A stretch of DNA of 64,000 nucleotides from positions 48,440 to 112,439 of the forward strand of contig VXMF01000024.1 in NCBI GenBank assembly GCA_009841225.1, read 5' to 3'. The notes under the pieces were generated by a model. That model was not told the origin of the DNA. It did no database searches and was given only the letters and a program-made list of their open reading frames with translations. The position numbers and the translations under genes are program-made. Origin of the DNA: Terriglobia bacterium. GTDB lineage: Bacteria; Acidobacteriota; Terriglobia; Bryobacterales; UBA6623. Shown piece after piece: positions 55,303 through 64,000 of the stretch (position 1 is its first letter; the number at the start of each line of letters is the position of its first letter).

Positions 55303-55601
55303 CACCGGGCACCGGCCCGCACGAGCGCAGGTGAATCCAACACCAGCGCCCACGTGTGGGCGGGCTCTAGCGAATGCCCTGAGCCCCGCAGTCCGCCCTA
55401 CATGTTCCTCATGCGTGGTGCGACACACTGTGCCGAAGTAGCGCCTTAGCCCCGCGGCGCCGGCCCAGCCGCTCGCAGTTCCATGCATTGGGAAGAAAGC
55501 TCTGCCGAGGCTTCTGACGCATCGGTCCTCGGCGGTAGTGTGGCGGATCTTGGTGGGTCCGGGCACTTGATTCTGCCCTCCGAGAATTAGGCCGCCTTAC
55601 A
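55303..55601. other. Gap with one hairpin
   Basis: No gene seen. A CGCCCAC-gt-GTGGGCG inverted repeat (55347-55362) could end the DUF29 transcript but has no T-tract. The right end should carry the promoter of the next gene. Confidence 0.4.
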
Positions 55602-56969
55602 ATGGGCGCCATGCAACGCAGAAACGCTCTGAAATGGCTGGCAGGTGCGGGGTTTGCTGCGCTCCCATCCGCCGTGCCCGCCGCTTCGGCGCAGCAGCGG
55701 CCCTCACGGGGGTTGCCCGATCTGAAGATCACCGATGTCAAGGCGATTCTCACGGCACCCCCGGGGCTGCCCCGCACGGTGATCGTGAAGGTGGAGACCA
55801 GCGAGCCCGGCCTGCACGGCTACGGCTGCGCGACGTTTACACAGCGCGCCAAAGCGGTTGTCACGGCCGTTGACGAATTCCTCCGCCCGTTCCTGAAGGG
55901 CAAGAACCCGGACCATATCGAGGACATCTGGCAAACGATGTACGTCAGCTCGTACTGGCGCAACGGGCCGGTGCTGTACAACGCCATGAGCGGCGTCGAT
56001 CAGGCGCTGTGGGATATCAAGGGCAAGCGGGCCAACATGCCCGTCTACGCGCTGCTGGGCGGCAAGGCGCGCAACGGCGCCGATGTGTACCGCCACGCAT
56101 CAGGCGGGAGCATGCAGGAAGTCGAGGACGCCGCCCGCGCCTACATCGAACAGGGCGTGCGTCACATCCGCATCCAGGTCGGGATCGCAGGCAACGCGAA
56201 CTACGGCGCGCGCGGCTCGGGGGGCAACCCGGAAGGCTTCCTCGGCGCTCCTTCCGGCGGCCCGCACGCCGAGCGGATGTACGAGCCAACGCCCTACCTG
56301 CTGAGCGTACCCAAGCTCTTCGAGCACATGCGCATCAATCTCGGCGAGGAGATCGAACTGCTGCACGACGTCCACGAACGCATCAGCAATGCCCAGGCGA
56401 TGTGGCTGCTGAAGCGGGTCGAGGAGTATCGACCCTTCTTCATCGAGGACCCGCTTTCACCCGAGCAAATCGGCTATTTCAGACACATGCGCTCCCAAAC
56501 CACCACGGCCATCGCCATGGGAGAACTGTTCAACTCGCCGCATGAGTTCACCGGACTGATCGCGGAACGCTTGATCGACTTCATCCGGGTGCATATCTCG
56601 CAGATCGGCGGCCTGACGCCGGCGCGCAAGCTCGCGGCGCTATGCGAATGGTTCGGAGTCCGCACGGCGTGGCACGGTCCGGGCGACACTTCCCCGGTCG
56701 GCCACCTGGCCAATATCGCGCTCGACGTGAGTTGCTACAACTTCGGGATCCAAGAAGCTCGGACCTGGCCGGAGTCGGTGCATGAAGTCTTCCAAGGGTG
56801 CCCGCGCCTCGAGAACGGCTTCTTCTTTCCGAACGAGTCCCCCGGTTGGGGCATGGAGATCAACGAAGAGCTCGCGGCCAAATACAGCGTCGAATCACGC
56901 TATGACACGCCCTTCGATTACTCCTGGGGCACCACGCGCCGCCGCGACGGTTCGATCATCCGCCCGTAG
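55602..56969 (+). CDS. Tat-exported mannonate dehydratase-like enolase-superfamily protein (ManD/RspA type)
   Basis: 455 residues, about 40 more than cytosolic ManD because of an N-terminal Tat-like leader: [32 protein letters not shown] (ATG 55611 is an alternative start). The body matches Man[127 protein letters not shown] and [17 protein letters not shown], with the catalytic acid residues. ManD dehydrates D-mannonate (or related sugar acids) to 2-keto-3-deoxygluconate. Export of such an enzyme is unusual. Converges on the next gene with a 14-bp stop overlap. Confidence 0.9.
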   Translation: MGAMQRRNALKWLAGAGFAALPSAVPAASAQQRPSRGLPDLKITDVKAILTAPPGLPRTVIVKVETSEPGLHGYGCATFTQRAKAVVTAVDEFLRPFLKGKNPDHIEDIWQTMYVSSYWRNGPVLYNAMSGVDQALWDIKGKRANMPVYALLGGKARNGADVYRHASGGSMQEVEDAARAYIEQGVRHIRIQVGIAGNANYGARGSGGNPEGFLGAPSGGPHAERMYEPTPYLLSVPKLFEHMRINLGEEIELLHDVHERISNAQAMWLLKRVEEYRPFFIEDPLSPEQIGYFRHMRSQTTTAIAMGELFNSPHEFTGLIAERLIDFIRVHISQIGGLTPARKLAALCEWFGVRTAWHGPGDTSPVGHLANIALDVSCYNFGIQEARTWPESVHEVFQGCPRLENGFFFPNESPGWGMEINEELAAKYSVESRYDTPFDYSWGTTRRRDGSIIRP

Positions 56970-58938
56970 GGGCCGGCTCTTCCGGCGCACGGCGCGCCTC
57001 GCGGCCAAGCGCGGCGGTAATCGCGTCCACGTCGTACACGCAGCCGTTCCAAGTCCCTCCGCTACAGGCCTGTAGCGCGGCCCAAAGCCGCGTATCATCC
57101 GGCATCTCTGGATGCGGCGCCAAGTCATCTCGAGGCTGCCGTGCAGAGAGGACTCTCGCGCCTTCGCTCGCCCCGAACTCACGCCCTTCGTGCCCGACGA
57201 GGTCTACGCTTCCGCGCAGCCGCCGGCAGTCGATCTCGATGCGCACAATATCGCCCGCGACCAGCTTCCCCAACGGCCCTCCAGCCAGAGCCTCCGGGCC
57301 GACGTGCCCGATGCATGCACCGGTTGAGACACCGGAAAACCGCGCGTCCGTGATGACAGCGATTTCCTTCCCGTACGAAAGATGCTTGAGAGCTGACGTG
57401 ATCTGGTAGATCTCTTCCATTCCGGAGCCGAGCGGCCCGCAACAGGCCAGCACCATCACGTCTCCGGGCTGGACAGCCCCATCCTTGATCGCTTGTGTGG
57501 CATCGGCCTCGCGGATGAACACCTTGGCCGGGCCCCGCTTGCGGTAGACACCGTCGCTGTCGATCACCGCCGGGTCGATCGCGGTGCTCTTGACGACCGA
57601 GCCCTCCGGTGCGAGATTCCCCCGGCAGAACGTGATCGTGCTTGTGAGGCCCCGTCGCAGGGCGGCGTCCGGCGAAAAGATCACTTCGTCGGGGTCGACA
57701 CCGTCCAGTTCTCTCAGGCGGTCGCGAAAGATCCCGCGCCGCTCGCTGCCCTCCCACTCGTCTAGGACCGCCCCTAGGCTCGCGCCGGTGGCCGTCAACG
57801 CGGAAAGATCTAGCAGGCCCAGCGCCCGCAGGTGCAGCATCACTTCCGGCACGCCACCCGCGAGAAAGACACGAACGGTCGGATGCCCGACTGGACCGTT
57901 GGGCAGCACGTCAACCAGACGCACCACCTGTCGATTGATCTCCGCCCAGTCGTCCACTCCGGGCCGCTTGAGCCCGGCGCAATAGGCGACCGCCGGAAGG
58001 TGCAGCAGCAAGTTCGTCGATCCCCCGAAAGCCGCATGCACCACCATCGCGTTGCGCAAGGCACCGTCGGTGAGGATATCGCCTACCGCGATTCCGGCCT
58101 CGCGCTGCGACATCACGGCCTCGGCGGACTTCCGGGCCGCGTGCTTCCAAACCGCTTGTCCGGATGGCGCCAGAGCGGTGTGGGGCAGCGCAAGTCCGAG
58201 CGCTTCGGCCACGACTTGAGCGGTAGCGGCGGTGCCAAGGAACTGGCATCCGCCGCCTGGGGTTCCGCACGCCTTGCAGCCGAATTCCTGTGCCAGTTCC
58301 AGACTCAGCTCACCGTGTGCGAAGCGCGCCCCGATCGTCTGCACCCTGCCGGCATCCTCGGCCCCGCGCGTCGGCAGGGTCACGCCTCCCGGCACCAGTA
58401 CGCAGGGCAGACCTTGCATCGAAGCCAGTGCCATCGTCATTGCGGGCAGGCCCTTGTCGCATGTCGCCACTCCGATGACGCCGCTGCGTGTCGGGAGCGA
58501 CCGGATCAGGCGCCGGAGTACCTGGGCGGCATCGTTGCGGTACGGCAGCGAGTCCATCATTCCCGGCGTGCCCTGCGTGCGGCCGTCACAGGGGTCGCTG
58601 CAGAACCCGGCGAAGGGGATCGCTCCGCGCTGGCGAAGCTCGACGGCCGCCTCGTGCATCAGGAGCCCGACCTCGAAGTGACCGGTGTGGTAGCCCAGCG
58701 CGACGGGAGAGCCGTCCTGGGCGCGAATGCCGCCTTGGGTGCTCAGGATCAGGTACTCGTCCCGCCCGAGGTGGGCCGGGTTCCACCCCATCCCGGCGTC
58801 CTGTGTCCAGCCGAAGATGTCGCCACTCGGCAGCGTGCGGAGCATCTCGGGCGTGAGCGGCAACGTTCCCGCAGGACCCTCGGAATCGGTCCGAATCTCG
58901 AAGATCGAGGCATCATCCGCTACGAATAGTCCCTGCAT
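56956..58938 (-). CDS. YjhG/YagF-type dehydratase (IlvD/Edd family)
   Basis: 660 residues. IlvD/Edd iron-sulfur dehydratase motifs: [60 protein letters not shown] (cluster Cys), [20 protein letters not shown] and [20 protein letters not shown]. The YjhG/YagF subgroup dehydrates D-xylonate and similar aldonic acids to 2-keto-3-deoxy acids. Cytosolic. Its stop overlaps that of the exported mannonate-type dehydratase, placing two sugar-acid dehydratases back to back; further genes DUF362, CehA and amidohydrolase lie upstream on the same strand. Confidence 0.92.
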   Translation of the reverse strand: MQGLFVADDASIFEIRTDSEGPAGTLPLTPEMLRTLPSGDIFGWTQDAGMGWNPAHLGRDEYLILSTQGGIRAQDGSPVALGYHTGHFEVGLLMHEAAVELRQRGAIPFAGFCSDPCDGRTQGTPGMMDSLPYRNDAAQVLRRLIRSLPTRSGVIGVATCDKGLPAMTMALASMQGLPCVLVPGGVTLPTRGAEDAGRVQTIGARFAHGELSLELAQEFGCKACGTPGGGCQFLGTAATAQVVAEALGLALPHTALAPSGQAVWKHAARKSAEAVMSQREAGIAVGDILTDGALRNAMVVHAAFGGSTNLLLHLPAVAYCAGLKRPGVDDWAEINRQVVRLVDVLPNGPVGHPTVRVFLAGGVPEVMLHLRALGLLDLSALTATGASLGAVLDEWEGSERRGIFRDRLRELDGVDPDEVIFSPDAALRRGLTSTITFCRGNLAPEGSVVKSTAIDPAVIDSDGVYRKRGPAKVFIREADATQAIKDGAVQPGDVMVLACCGPLGSGMEEIYQITSALKHLSYGKEIAVITDARFSGVSTGACIGHVGPEALAGGPLGKLVAGDIVRIEIDCRRLRGSVDLVGHEGREFGASEGARVLSARQPRDDLAPHPEMPDDTRLWAALQACSGGTWNGCVYDVDAITAALGREARRAPEEPAPTGG

Positions 58939-59119
58939 TCCCTACCAGTGTGGCTGATTAGGGAATCCGATGACCCAGCAGCTCCAGATTGAACTCCAGC
59001 GTGCCCGAGGGAACTCAGGGGTCCCTTGTTTCGGAATCCGAAACCGACCCCAGCCAAGCCATGCGGGCGTTTTCCGGCCCAGTCCGCACGGACCTAATCC
59101 CAGACCCGCGCTGCCCGCC

Positions 59120-60256
59120 CTACCCGAGGTTGATCCGTTTCAGGTCAATCTTGTCGTCGTCGAACACCCCGAGGCCGAAGTTGGAGGCCAACTCGATGTG
59201 CTCGACTTGGGCATTGAGCCACCGGCTGTCCTCGTCGGGCTTCAGTAGGGCGATCGGGGCCCTCCCAACCTCGGCCCGCTTCTTGTCGATCGCCTGCCAG
59301 CCGGTCTTGTCGAGCGCGACGGGATCCGTGGCAAAGTACATCGTCTTGTGTTCCCAGGTGTACCGCCCCACGCTACTGCCCGGACCGCCGTGGTATGCGG
59401 CCTTCACGCCGTCGAGGATGTGCAGGACCACCCGCTCTCGAATCACCGGCAGATCCACAACCGCCGGAATGAAGATGCCGCAAGCATTTGCAGTGGTTGT
59501 CGCATGGCTGCGACTGACGTTGTTCACCAGGCCATGTGACATGTTCTTGAGGGCAAGGGTTACGCCCGCAGACTGGTGATGCTTCACCACGCAGAGGTTG
59601 ATGACTTTGTTGACCTCTTTGGTCAAGAACTTGGCGACGTACGACCGCCGGGCGTGAGCGTCACTCAAGTCGTACTCAGGCGCGTAAGCCGGGTGCACCA
59701 GTGGCATCTCCATGTAGACGTCCGGATCGTATCCGTCCATATCGAGCTGGATCCTCGGAACGGTGGGCGAACCCGAGGTCCAGCGGACACCCGCCGGCAG
59801 CCATTCCACGAATCCGGCCCTCTGGAACTGTTCACCGTAGCGGTCGTAGGCTACAATGTCGCGCCGCGGGATACCGACCTCCTCCAATGCCTGGATGATG
59901 GGGTGCAACACTTCCGGGGCGGAGATCACGTGAGGCATCCCGACCGGGTTGAGCTTGATGCCGACGACATCGCCGGGCTGGAAGAACTTTCGCCAAGCGT
60001 CGAGCGGAATCTCCGTGCCCGTGAGTTCCCGCATTCCACGATCGATCATCTGCTCGACCGGATCGCCTTGGTAGACGCCGGAGACGATGCTGTTGGGGTG
60101 GTGAACCGCCACGACACGCCCCGGATACGGACCCGGAATGCCTAGCTTCCCCTCATTCGAAGCTCCCGACCCCTGTGCGCGGGCCATTCGCGCCGGCAGT
60201 GACGCAAAGGTCGCCGCGACGGAGGCTGCGAGGAATTCTCGTCGATCAAATGCCAT
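59120..60256 (-). CDS. Tat-exported DUF362 protein
   Basis: 378 residues with Tat-like MAFDRREFLAASVAATFASL and a cleavage-like ARMARAQ. Family core: GDVVGIKLNPVGMPHVISAP, SPTVPRIQLDMDGYDPDVYM, KVINLCVVKHHQSAGVTLAL, KNMSHGLVNNVSRSHATTTA and DPVALDKTGWQAIDKKRAEV. DUF362 proteins are of unknown function; some are fused to ferredoxin domains, which are lacking here. Exported. Good AGGAGAC Shine-Dalgarno sequence. Between CehA-like and YjhG genes, 181-184 bp gaps. Confidence 0.88.
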   Translation of the reverse strand: MAFDRREFLAASVAATFASLPARMARAQGSGASNEGKLGIPGPYPGRVVAVHHPNSIVSGVYQGDPVEQMIDRGMRELTGTEIPLDAWRKFFQPGDVVGIKLNPVGMPHVISAPEVLHPIIQALEEVGIPRRDIVAYDRYGEQFQRAGFVEWLPAGVRWTSGSPTVPRIQLDMDGYDPDVYMEMPLVHPAYAPEYDLSDAHARRSYVAKFLTKEVNKVINLCVVKHHQSAGVTLALKNMSHGLVNNVSRSHATTTANACGIFIPAVVDLPVIRERVVLHILDGVKAAYHGGPGSSVGRYTWEHKTMYFATDPVALDKTGWQAIDKKRAEVGRAPIALLKPDEDSRWLNAQVEHIELASNFGLGVFDDDKIDLKRINLG

Positions 60257-60440
60257 GGTGTCTCCTCGTTGACACGAGTGCCTGTGCGATGCCCCTTGCG
60301 CTGCGGTTGAGAGCGGCCGGGATCGTTCGCCAGGTCAGCGCCGGTTTCGATGATAGCGGGTCCAACTCCGACATGGCCGTCGATTCACTCAATGGCTTCG
60401 ACGGAGGGGTGGGTCGGAGGGCCATCGCGCCGGCCTGCCC

Positions 60441-62072
60441 TCAGTGCTCGAGGGCCCGGGAGGTTTCTTCGACACCGGCCAGGAAGTCCCGCAGACTTCT
60501 CTCGTCGGGAAACTCCAACGCCCCTGACCGGTAGTACGCGACCTCTTGGCGCCATCGCTCTCGAACCGCCTGCCGGGCACGACCGACGCGGACGGGCTCT
60601 CCGTCACGATGAAAATAGATTGGGTTTGTGTGCGCCTGAACGACGGGTTCCCCCTCAAGCGTTTGAGCGGTGACACGTGCGGCGAGCCAAGAACTCTCGT
60701 TCAGTTCCAGCCGAAAGTCGAGTTGCTGGTCCTGCCCTGCCCCATCACCGGTCTTTTGGGCAACGATCTCTCCGTTGCGTACGATCTCGATGCTCTCGAT
60801 CGGCCGGAAATAGGCAGCTCTGGCGCTCCCCTGGATCTCGCGAGAGCCTTCATCCCATACCGTGAGGTCACCCGGGGATTGCCCGTCAACCGAGAATTCG
60901 AGGAGGGGGCCGTTCGTCAGCACGACCGCGCCTCGGCGGACCCCGTCTGCCCAGGCGGCGTACGAGGACTGACCCGCTTCGGCTCGCACTAGGGCCCGTT
61001 CCGGACCCAGTAGCGGCACAGCCCTGGGCCAGGACGCGAATCGCGAGAGATTCGCCGGGAAGTCACTGCCCGCCAGGCCCACGACTCGGAAGCCCGCGTT
61101 CAGCAGCTCGTACCATTCGGCGGTCTTCAGCACTCCAAACTGGAACACCTCCACGAAATCGACCGCATCGTGGACCAAGTTCATCAGGAGCGTCGAGTTG
61201 GGCTGGCTGCCGTAGAAGTGCGCAAAACCCGTTAGCGCTCCGAGTCTTCGCCCTTGGGCGAAGAGTACCAGGGGATTGGGAAACGCCTGGACAGAGTTGG
61301 CGTATTCCAGCCCGATGCTGAGGGGCTCGATCATTCTGCTCGGACCCAGGAACAGGGTGTGGCCGTAGAAGCGGCTGCGCGATTCGTGCCCCGACCGAAT
61401 CGAGAATCCGTCAGTCCTCGCTTCGGCCTCTTCCCCGAATCCCCATTGCATGGCGGCATGCTGCTGCCGCTGGAGTTCCAGGAAGTTGGCTACCGCGAGG
61501 TCTTCGGCCTGCATCCATCGCAGGAAGATCGGGTCGTCCTCCGGGGCGCGCACGAGATGGATGTGGTCGTCCCCAGCGAGCCACTGCTCCTGACGGCCCG
61601 GAGCGATTGGATCGAGATTCAGAGTGATTTCCGAATCCTCGCCGACTTCCAGCGCGAACGACTCCTTGGCCGGCCGGAAGAAGGTGCCGTGATACGCCTC
61701 GATCCGGTATCCGTCGAAGGCGGGCAAATTGAAGCTTGCCGTGCCTTCGAGCAGGACGAAATGGGAACTGTCCCGGGCAGTGACTTCCAGCACACGCGAG
61801 TCGTCCGCCCGACGCCAGATGCGCTCTCGATAGAACAGGTCGGGACGCAACGGCAGCATCGTATCGGCCGGACTCAGCCGGAATTCGCGGTCTCCCCTGA
61901 ACAGGTAAACGCGCGCCGGAATCGGCTCGCCCGTATCAGACCGCCGGACGGCCACATGAAGCTGGACCGTGTGGCGAGGGAAGAGGGATTCGACCTGCTC
62001 GGAACAAGAGACGATCGCGGCCAGGCCGGTCGCGCCCAAGAAGCCGGCGCGCATGGCAATGGAGCGTCTCAC
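60441..62072 (-). CDS. CehA/McbA-family metallohydrolase-like lipoprotein
   Basis: 543 residues starting GTG 62072 with a GAGGTC upstream. Lipobox AIVSC (Cys near residue 23) implies a lipoprotein. Two N-terminal beta-domains (HVAVRRSDTGEPIPARVYLF) precede a PHP-like core with GDDHIHLVRAPEDDPIFLRW (HxH metal motif), EDLAVANFLEL, SGHESRSRFYGHTLFLG, GALTGFAHFYGSQPNSTLLM, VDFVEVFQFGVLKTAEWYELLNAGF and VVGLAGSDFPANLS. CehA/McbA proteins act on carbamates or as uncharacterised metallohydrolases; the reaction here is unknown. Followed at 184 bp by DUF362. Confidence 0.83.
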   Translation of the reverse strand: MRRSIAMRAGFLGATGLAAIVSCSEQVESLFPRHTVQLHVAVRRSDTGEPIPARVYLFRGDREFRLSPADTMLPLRPDLFYRERIWRRADDSRVLEVTARDSSHFVLLEGTASFNLPAFDGYRIEAYHGTFFRPAKESFALEVGEDSEITLNLDPIAPGRQEQWLAGDDHIHLVRAPEDDPIFLRWMQAEDLAVANFLELQRQQHAAMQWGFGEEAEARTDGFSIRSGHESRSRFYGHTLFLGPSRMIEPLSIGLEYANSVQAFPNPLVLFAQGRRLGALTGFAHFYGSQPNSTLLMNLVHDAVDFVEVFQFGVLKTAEWYELLNAGFRVVGLAGSDFPANLSRFASWPRAVPLLGPERALVRAEAGQSSYAAWADGVRRGAVVLTNGPLLEFSVDGQSPGDLTVWDEGSREIQGSARAAYFRPIESIEIVRNGEIVAQKTGDGAGQDQQLDFRLELNESSWLAARVTAQTLEGEPVVQAHTNPIYFHRDGEPVRVGRARQAVRERWRQEVAYYRSGALEFPDERSLRDFLAGVEETSRALEH

Positions 62073-62133
62073 CAGAAGGACCTCACAGATGGCACGGAGG
62101 TAGGTGAGACGCCCGCCGCATCAACGGGAACAT

Positions 62134-63405
62134 TCATAGGCGCTCGGTCGGGATGCTGGCCGAGCCGTAAAGCTGTCCGGCCTTGATCGTGGCAACGGGC
62201 CGCAGCATTCGACGGCCTGTCCGCGTTGCTCCGAGAGCGTCTACCAAGCGAAACTCCCCGTCCTCCAGCGAGAATACAGCGATGTCCGCCTCGGCGCCCT
62301 CTCGCAGCGTTCCGAGCTCGTTCAGCCGTCCGAATACCTGCGAGGGATTCAAGGTGACTCTCCGAATGGCCTCCTCCAAGGTCAGGCCTAGGTGCAGGAA
62401 CTTGGAAACGGTCGTCGCCAAGTCGAACACCGGTCCATGCACGTTGAACTGATGCACGTCGCTGGAAATCGTGCCGGGCAACAATCCCTGCTCCATGGCT
62501 GTTTCCGCCGTATCAAAGGAGAAGCTTCCGGCGCCATGGCCGATGTCGAGGTGGATGCCCGAAGCGACGCTCGCGAGGATCTCGTCATGCACCCGGCCAT
62601 CATCATCGAGGATCCCGCCTTCCCCGCCCCGAAAACTGTGGGTGATCACGTCACCGGGCTTCATGAGTGACAGGATTCTTGGCACCGTCGAATGCGAGCC
62701 GCCGATATGGACCATAACCGGCAGTCCGGCCGCATCGGCAGCCTCCCGGGCGCGCCTCAGCACCTCGAGATCGTGGTTCCCCGCTATGTTCCGAGTCAGT
62801 CTGACCTTCATTCCCACAATTACGTCCCGATGCCGTTCGATGGTCTTCGCGGCGAGCGCAGCATTGGCGTAGCGCAGGTCAAGCAGCTCGCCCCACGGAT
62901 TGTCCTGCGACAGCGTTGACTGTCCAACCACCGAGATGTTCAGGAGAGCGAGGATGCGGGTGTCGGCAGTGTTGATGACGTACTTGCGGAGCCCAGGGAA
63001 CGTGTGGGCTCCCGCTGACCCCGCGTCAATCGCCGTGGTGACACCCTTGGCGATGCAGTTGGGATCCGCTGGGATCCCCAAGGGAGCGACACCGTCATAG
63101 ACGTGGACGTGGATGTCGATCCAGCCTGGCGTCACGATTCGGCCCGATGCATCAATCACGTGGAGCGCGTCGCTCTCCGGGATCGAATCCGCTATCCGGG
63201 CGATCTTCGATCCTGAAACCGCGATGTCACGAGAAACGGATAGTCCTTGGGACGGATCAATCACCCGGCCACCCTTGACGACTAGCGAATAGGGGTAGGA
63301 TCGGCCCCTGCTCTGCGAATAAACGACTTGGTTCGAGAGGGAACTGGCGACACCGACAACCAGCGGTCCGAGAGTGCGTTGGACGAATCGTCGGCGAGTG
63401 TGCAT
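62134..63405 (-). CDS. Exported amidohydrolase/deacetylase-type metallohydrolase
   Basis: 423 residues from ATG 63405 (open frame to TTG 63414). Tat-like HTRRRFVQRTLGPLVVGVAS. Amidohydrolase fold: LVVKGGRVIDPSQGLSVSRD, TPGWIDIHVHVYDG (HxH), VGMKVRLTRN (carboxylysine candidate), LPVMVHIGGSH, VITHSFRGGEGGI, GTISSDVHQFN, and a C-terminal strand RPVATIKAGQLYGSAS. Matches the amidohydrolase/deacetylase family (EF_0837/AHA_3915-like), whose members hydrolyse N-acetyl or aminoacyl substrates. Export is unusual for the family. First gene of the minus-strand cluster. Confidence 0.88.
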   Translation of the reverse strand: MHTRRRFVQRTLGPLVVGVASSLSNQVVYSQSRGRSYPYSLVVKGGRVIDPSQGLSVSRDIAVSGSKIARIADSIPESDALHVIDASGRIVTPGWIDIHVHVYDGVAPLGIPADPNCIAKGVTTAIDAGSAGAHTFPGLRKYVINTADTRILALLNISVVGQSTLSQDNPWGELLDLRYANAALAAKTIERHRDVIVGMKVRLTRNIAGNHDLEVLRRAREAADAAGLPVMVHIGGSHSTVPRILSLMKPGDVITHSFRGGEGGILDDDGRVHDEILASVASGIHLDIGHGAGSFSFDTAETAMEQGLLPGTISSDVHQFNVHGPVFDLATTVSKFLHLGLTLEEAIRRVTLNPSQVFGRLNELGTLREGAEADIAVFSLEDGEFRLVDALGATRTGRRMLRPVATIKAGQLYGSASIPTERL

Positions 63406-63892
63406 GGTGACCAACCGTTGCGGTTGGATTATAGGGTGCCTGTGCCGTCGGCTTCGCAGGGAAGGCTACATGGTCCAAGTCCGGCCCCGTACCTCATGCG
63501 CGATTCGGCACGCCTTGCCTGCCACAGACGCTCGTTACCCCACAGATTGACCTCAAAGCTCAATCTGTCCGGACCCGAACAGTTCGATATCGACCGGATC
63601 GAAACGAGAATCCACAATCTCTCGGTTGCGAGATGTGGCTGGCACTTCTGGCAATCGAGTTCGGGTAGGCGTCCATCGATCTGGCGGACCCAAGCGCTAG
63701 CACTGCGATTTAAGGCGGGCTGCGGCGAGTCTGGGCAGGCCTCTGGTCTGTTCTCTCGGCTACGGCCATTCCGATCAGCAGCGCACCTGAAACGCGTTGT
63801 TTCGGCTGGCTCGGTGCGCGGCAGGCGCACAACATCTCGCCTCGGCGACGACATCTCTAGGACCGAACCGGGTTACGCTGGACGTCACTGCC
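63406..63892. other. Long gap without a supported gene
   Basis: About 490 bp between the divergent amidohydrolase and sulfatase genes. Open frames 63429-63854 (-) and others show no family match. Presumably promoter regions for both genes. Confidence 0.45.
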
Positions 63893-64000
63893 ATGGCACC
63901 CGCGCTCCGCTTCGCAATCTTGCTGCTTGCCATTCCCGTATGGGTGGCACCTCCCAATATCGTCTTCATCATGGTGGACGATCTGGGGCCGGAATGGATC
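63893..64000 (+). CDS. Sulfatase, N-terminal fragment (gene runs off the right edge)
   Basis: The last 36 codons read a signal peptide LRFAILLLAIPVWV then PPNIVFIMVDDLGPEW, the metal-binding start of the sulfatase fold (PNIVFILADDxG). This makes a third apparently intact sulfatase gene, divergent from the amidohydrolase gene. Catalytic Cys lies beyond the window. Too short to start the track. Confidence 0.85.
   Translation, partial: MAPALRFAILLLAIPVWVAPPNIVFIMVDDLGPEWI

Noticed and set aside
55347..55362. GC-rich hairpin as a terminator
   Set aside because: No T-tract and far from the DUF29 stop; not listed as a terminator.

Overview
The window looks like a piece of an Acidobacteriota chromosome, probably near Bryobacterales/Solibacteres. 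The evidence is an Oar-like TonB receptor with the acidobacterial C-terminus, a secretin fused to a cohesin domain beside two pseudopilins, several Planctomycete-type haem/DUF1549-DUF1553/DUF1501/DUF1552/DUF1592 modules, many Tat-exported enzymes and sulfatases, and high GC. It is mostly ordinary chromosome with housekeeping genes (efp, smpB, mutS2, sat-cysH-cysC), cut by short accessory insertions. The phylum call is inference from gene content; no rRNA or tRNA was seen.

Layout. 1-2.4 kb: end of a DUF1501 gene, a wrecked Uma2 nuclease gene, and a tnpB-only transposon with an inverted-repeat pair at its edges. 2.4-8.5 kb: a three-gene exported operon (PPC-repeat protein, Ig/haem/DUF1549/DUF1553 protein, DUF1501 protein), then a decayed sulfatase N-terminus. 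9.1-14.3 kb: SMP-30 lactonase, lipocalin-like protein, enolase-superfamily dehydratase and TonB receptor, probably a uptake and catabolic unit for a sugar-acid-like compound. 14.4-15.1 kb: HigBA. 15.4-21.9 kb: FAH-family hydrolase, DUF1080 lipoprotein, DUF1552-DUF1592 pair, amidase. 21.9-32 kb: efp, sppA, pseudopilins and secretin-cohesin, smpB, mutS2, Nudix. 32-35.3 kb: second haem/DUF1549/DUF1553 protein. 35.4-37.4 kb: VapBC and a CaCA antiporter. 37.4-40.9 kb: cysC, cysH, sat (assimilatory sulfate reduction) and rfbD.

40.9-50.1 kb is the most unusual part. An AbiE-type toxin-antitoxin pair and a 1,703-residue fusion of a 3'-5' exonuclease, a RecQ helicase and a UvrD/Rep helicase sit between two copies of the same sulfatase 3' end: one is a deleted relic, the other an intact gene, and they share a 49-bp block with 47 identical bases. 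The AbiE operon has a strong AT-rich promoter overlapped by a palindrome. This is the best candidate for an undescribed anti-phage or genome-maintenance cassette.

50.2-64 kb: TIGR01777 epimerase, SDR, a second intact sulfatase, UDP-glucuronate decarboxylase, DUF29, then a sugar-acid cluster (Tat-exported mannonate-dehydratase-like protein converging on a YjhG/YagF-type dehydratase), followed upstream on the minus strand by DUF362, CehA/McbA-like and amidohydrolase genes, and the first 36 codons of a third sulfatase at the edge. Desulfation of polymers by sulfatases, sulfur assimilation and dehydration of sugar acids fit an organism that degrades sulfated polysaccharides; this link is inferred from co-location only.
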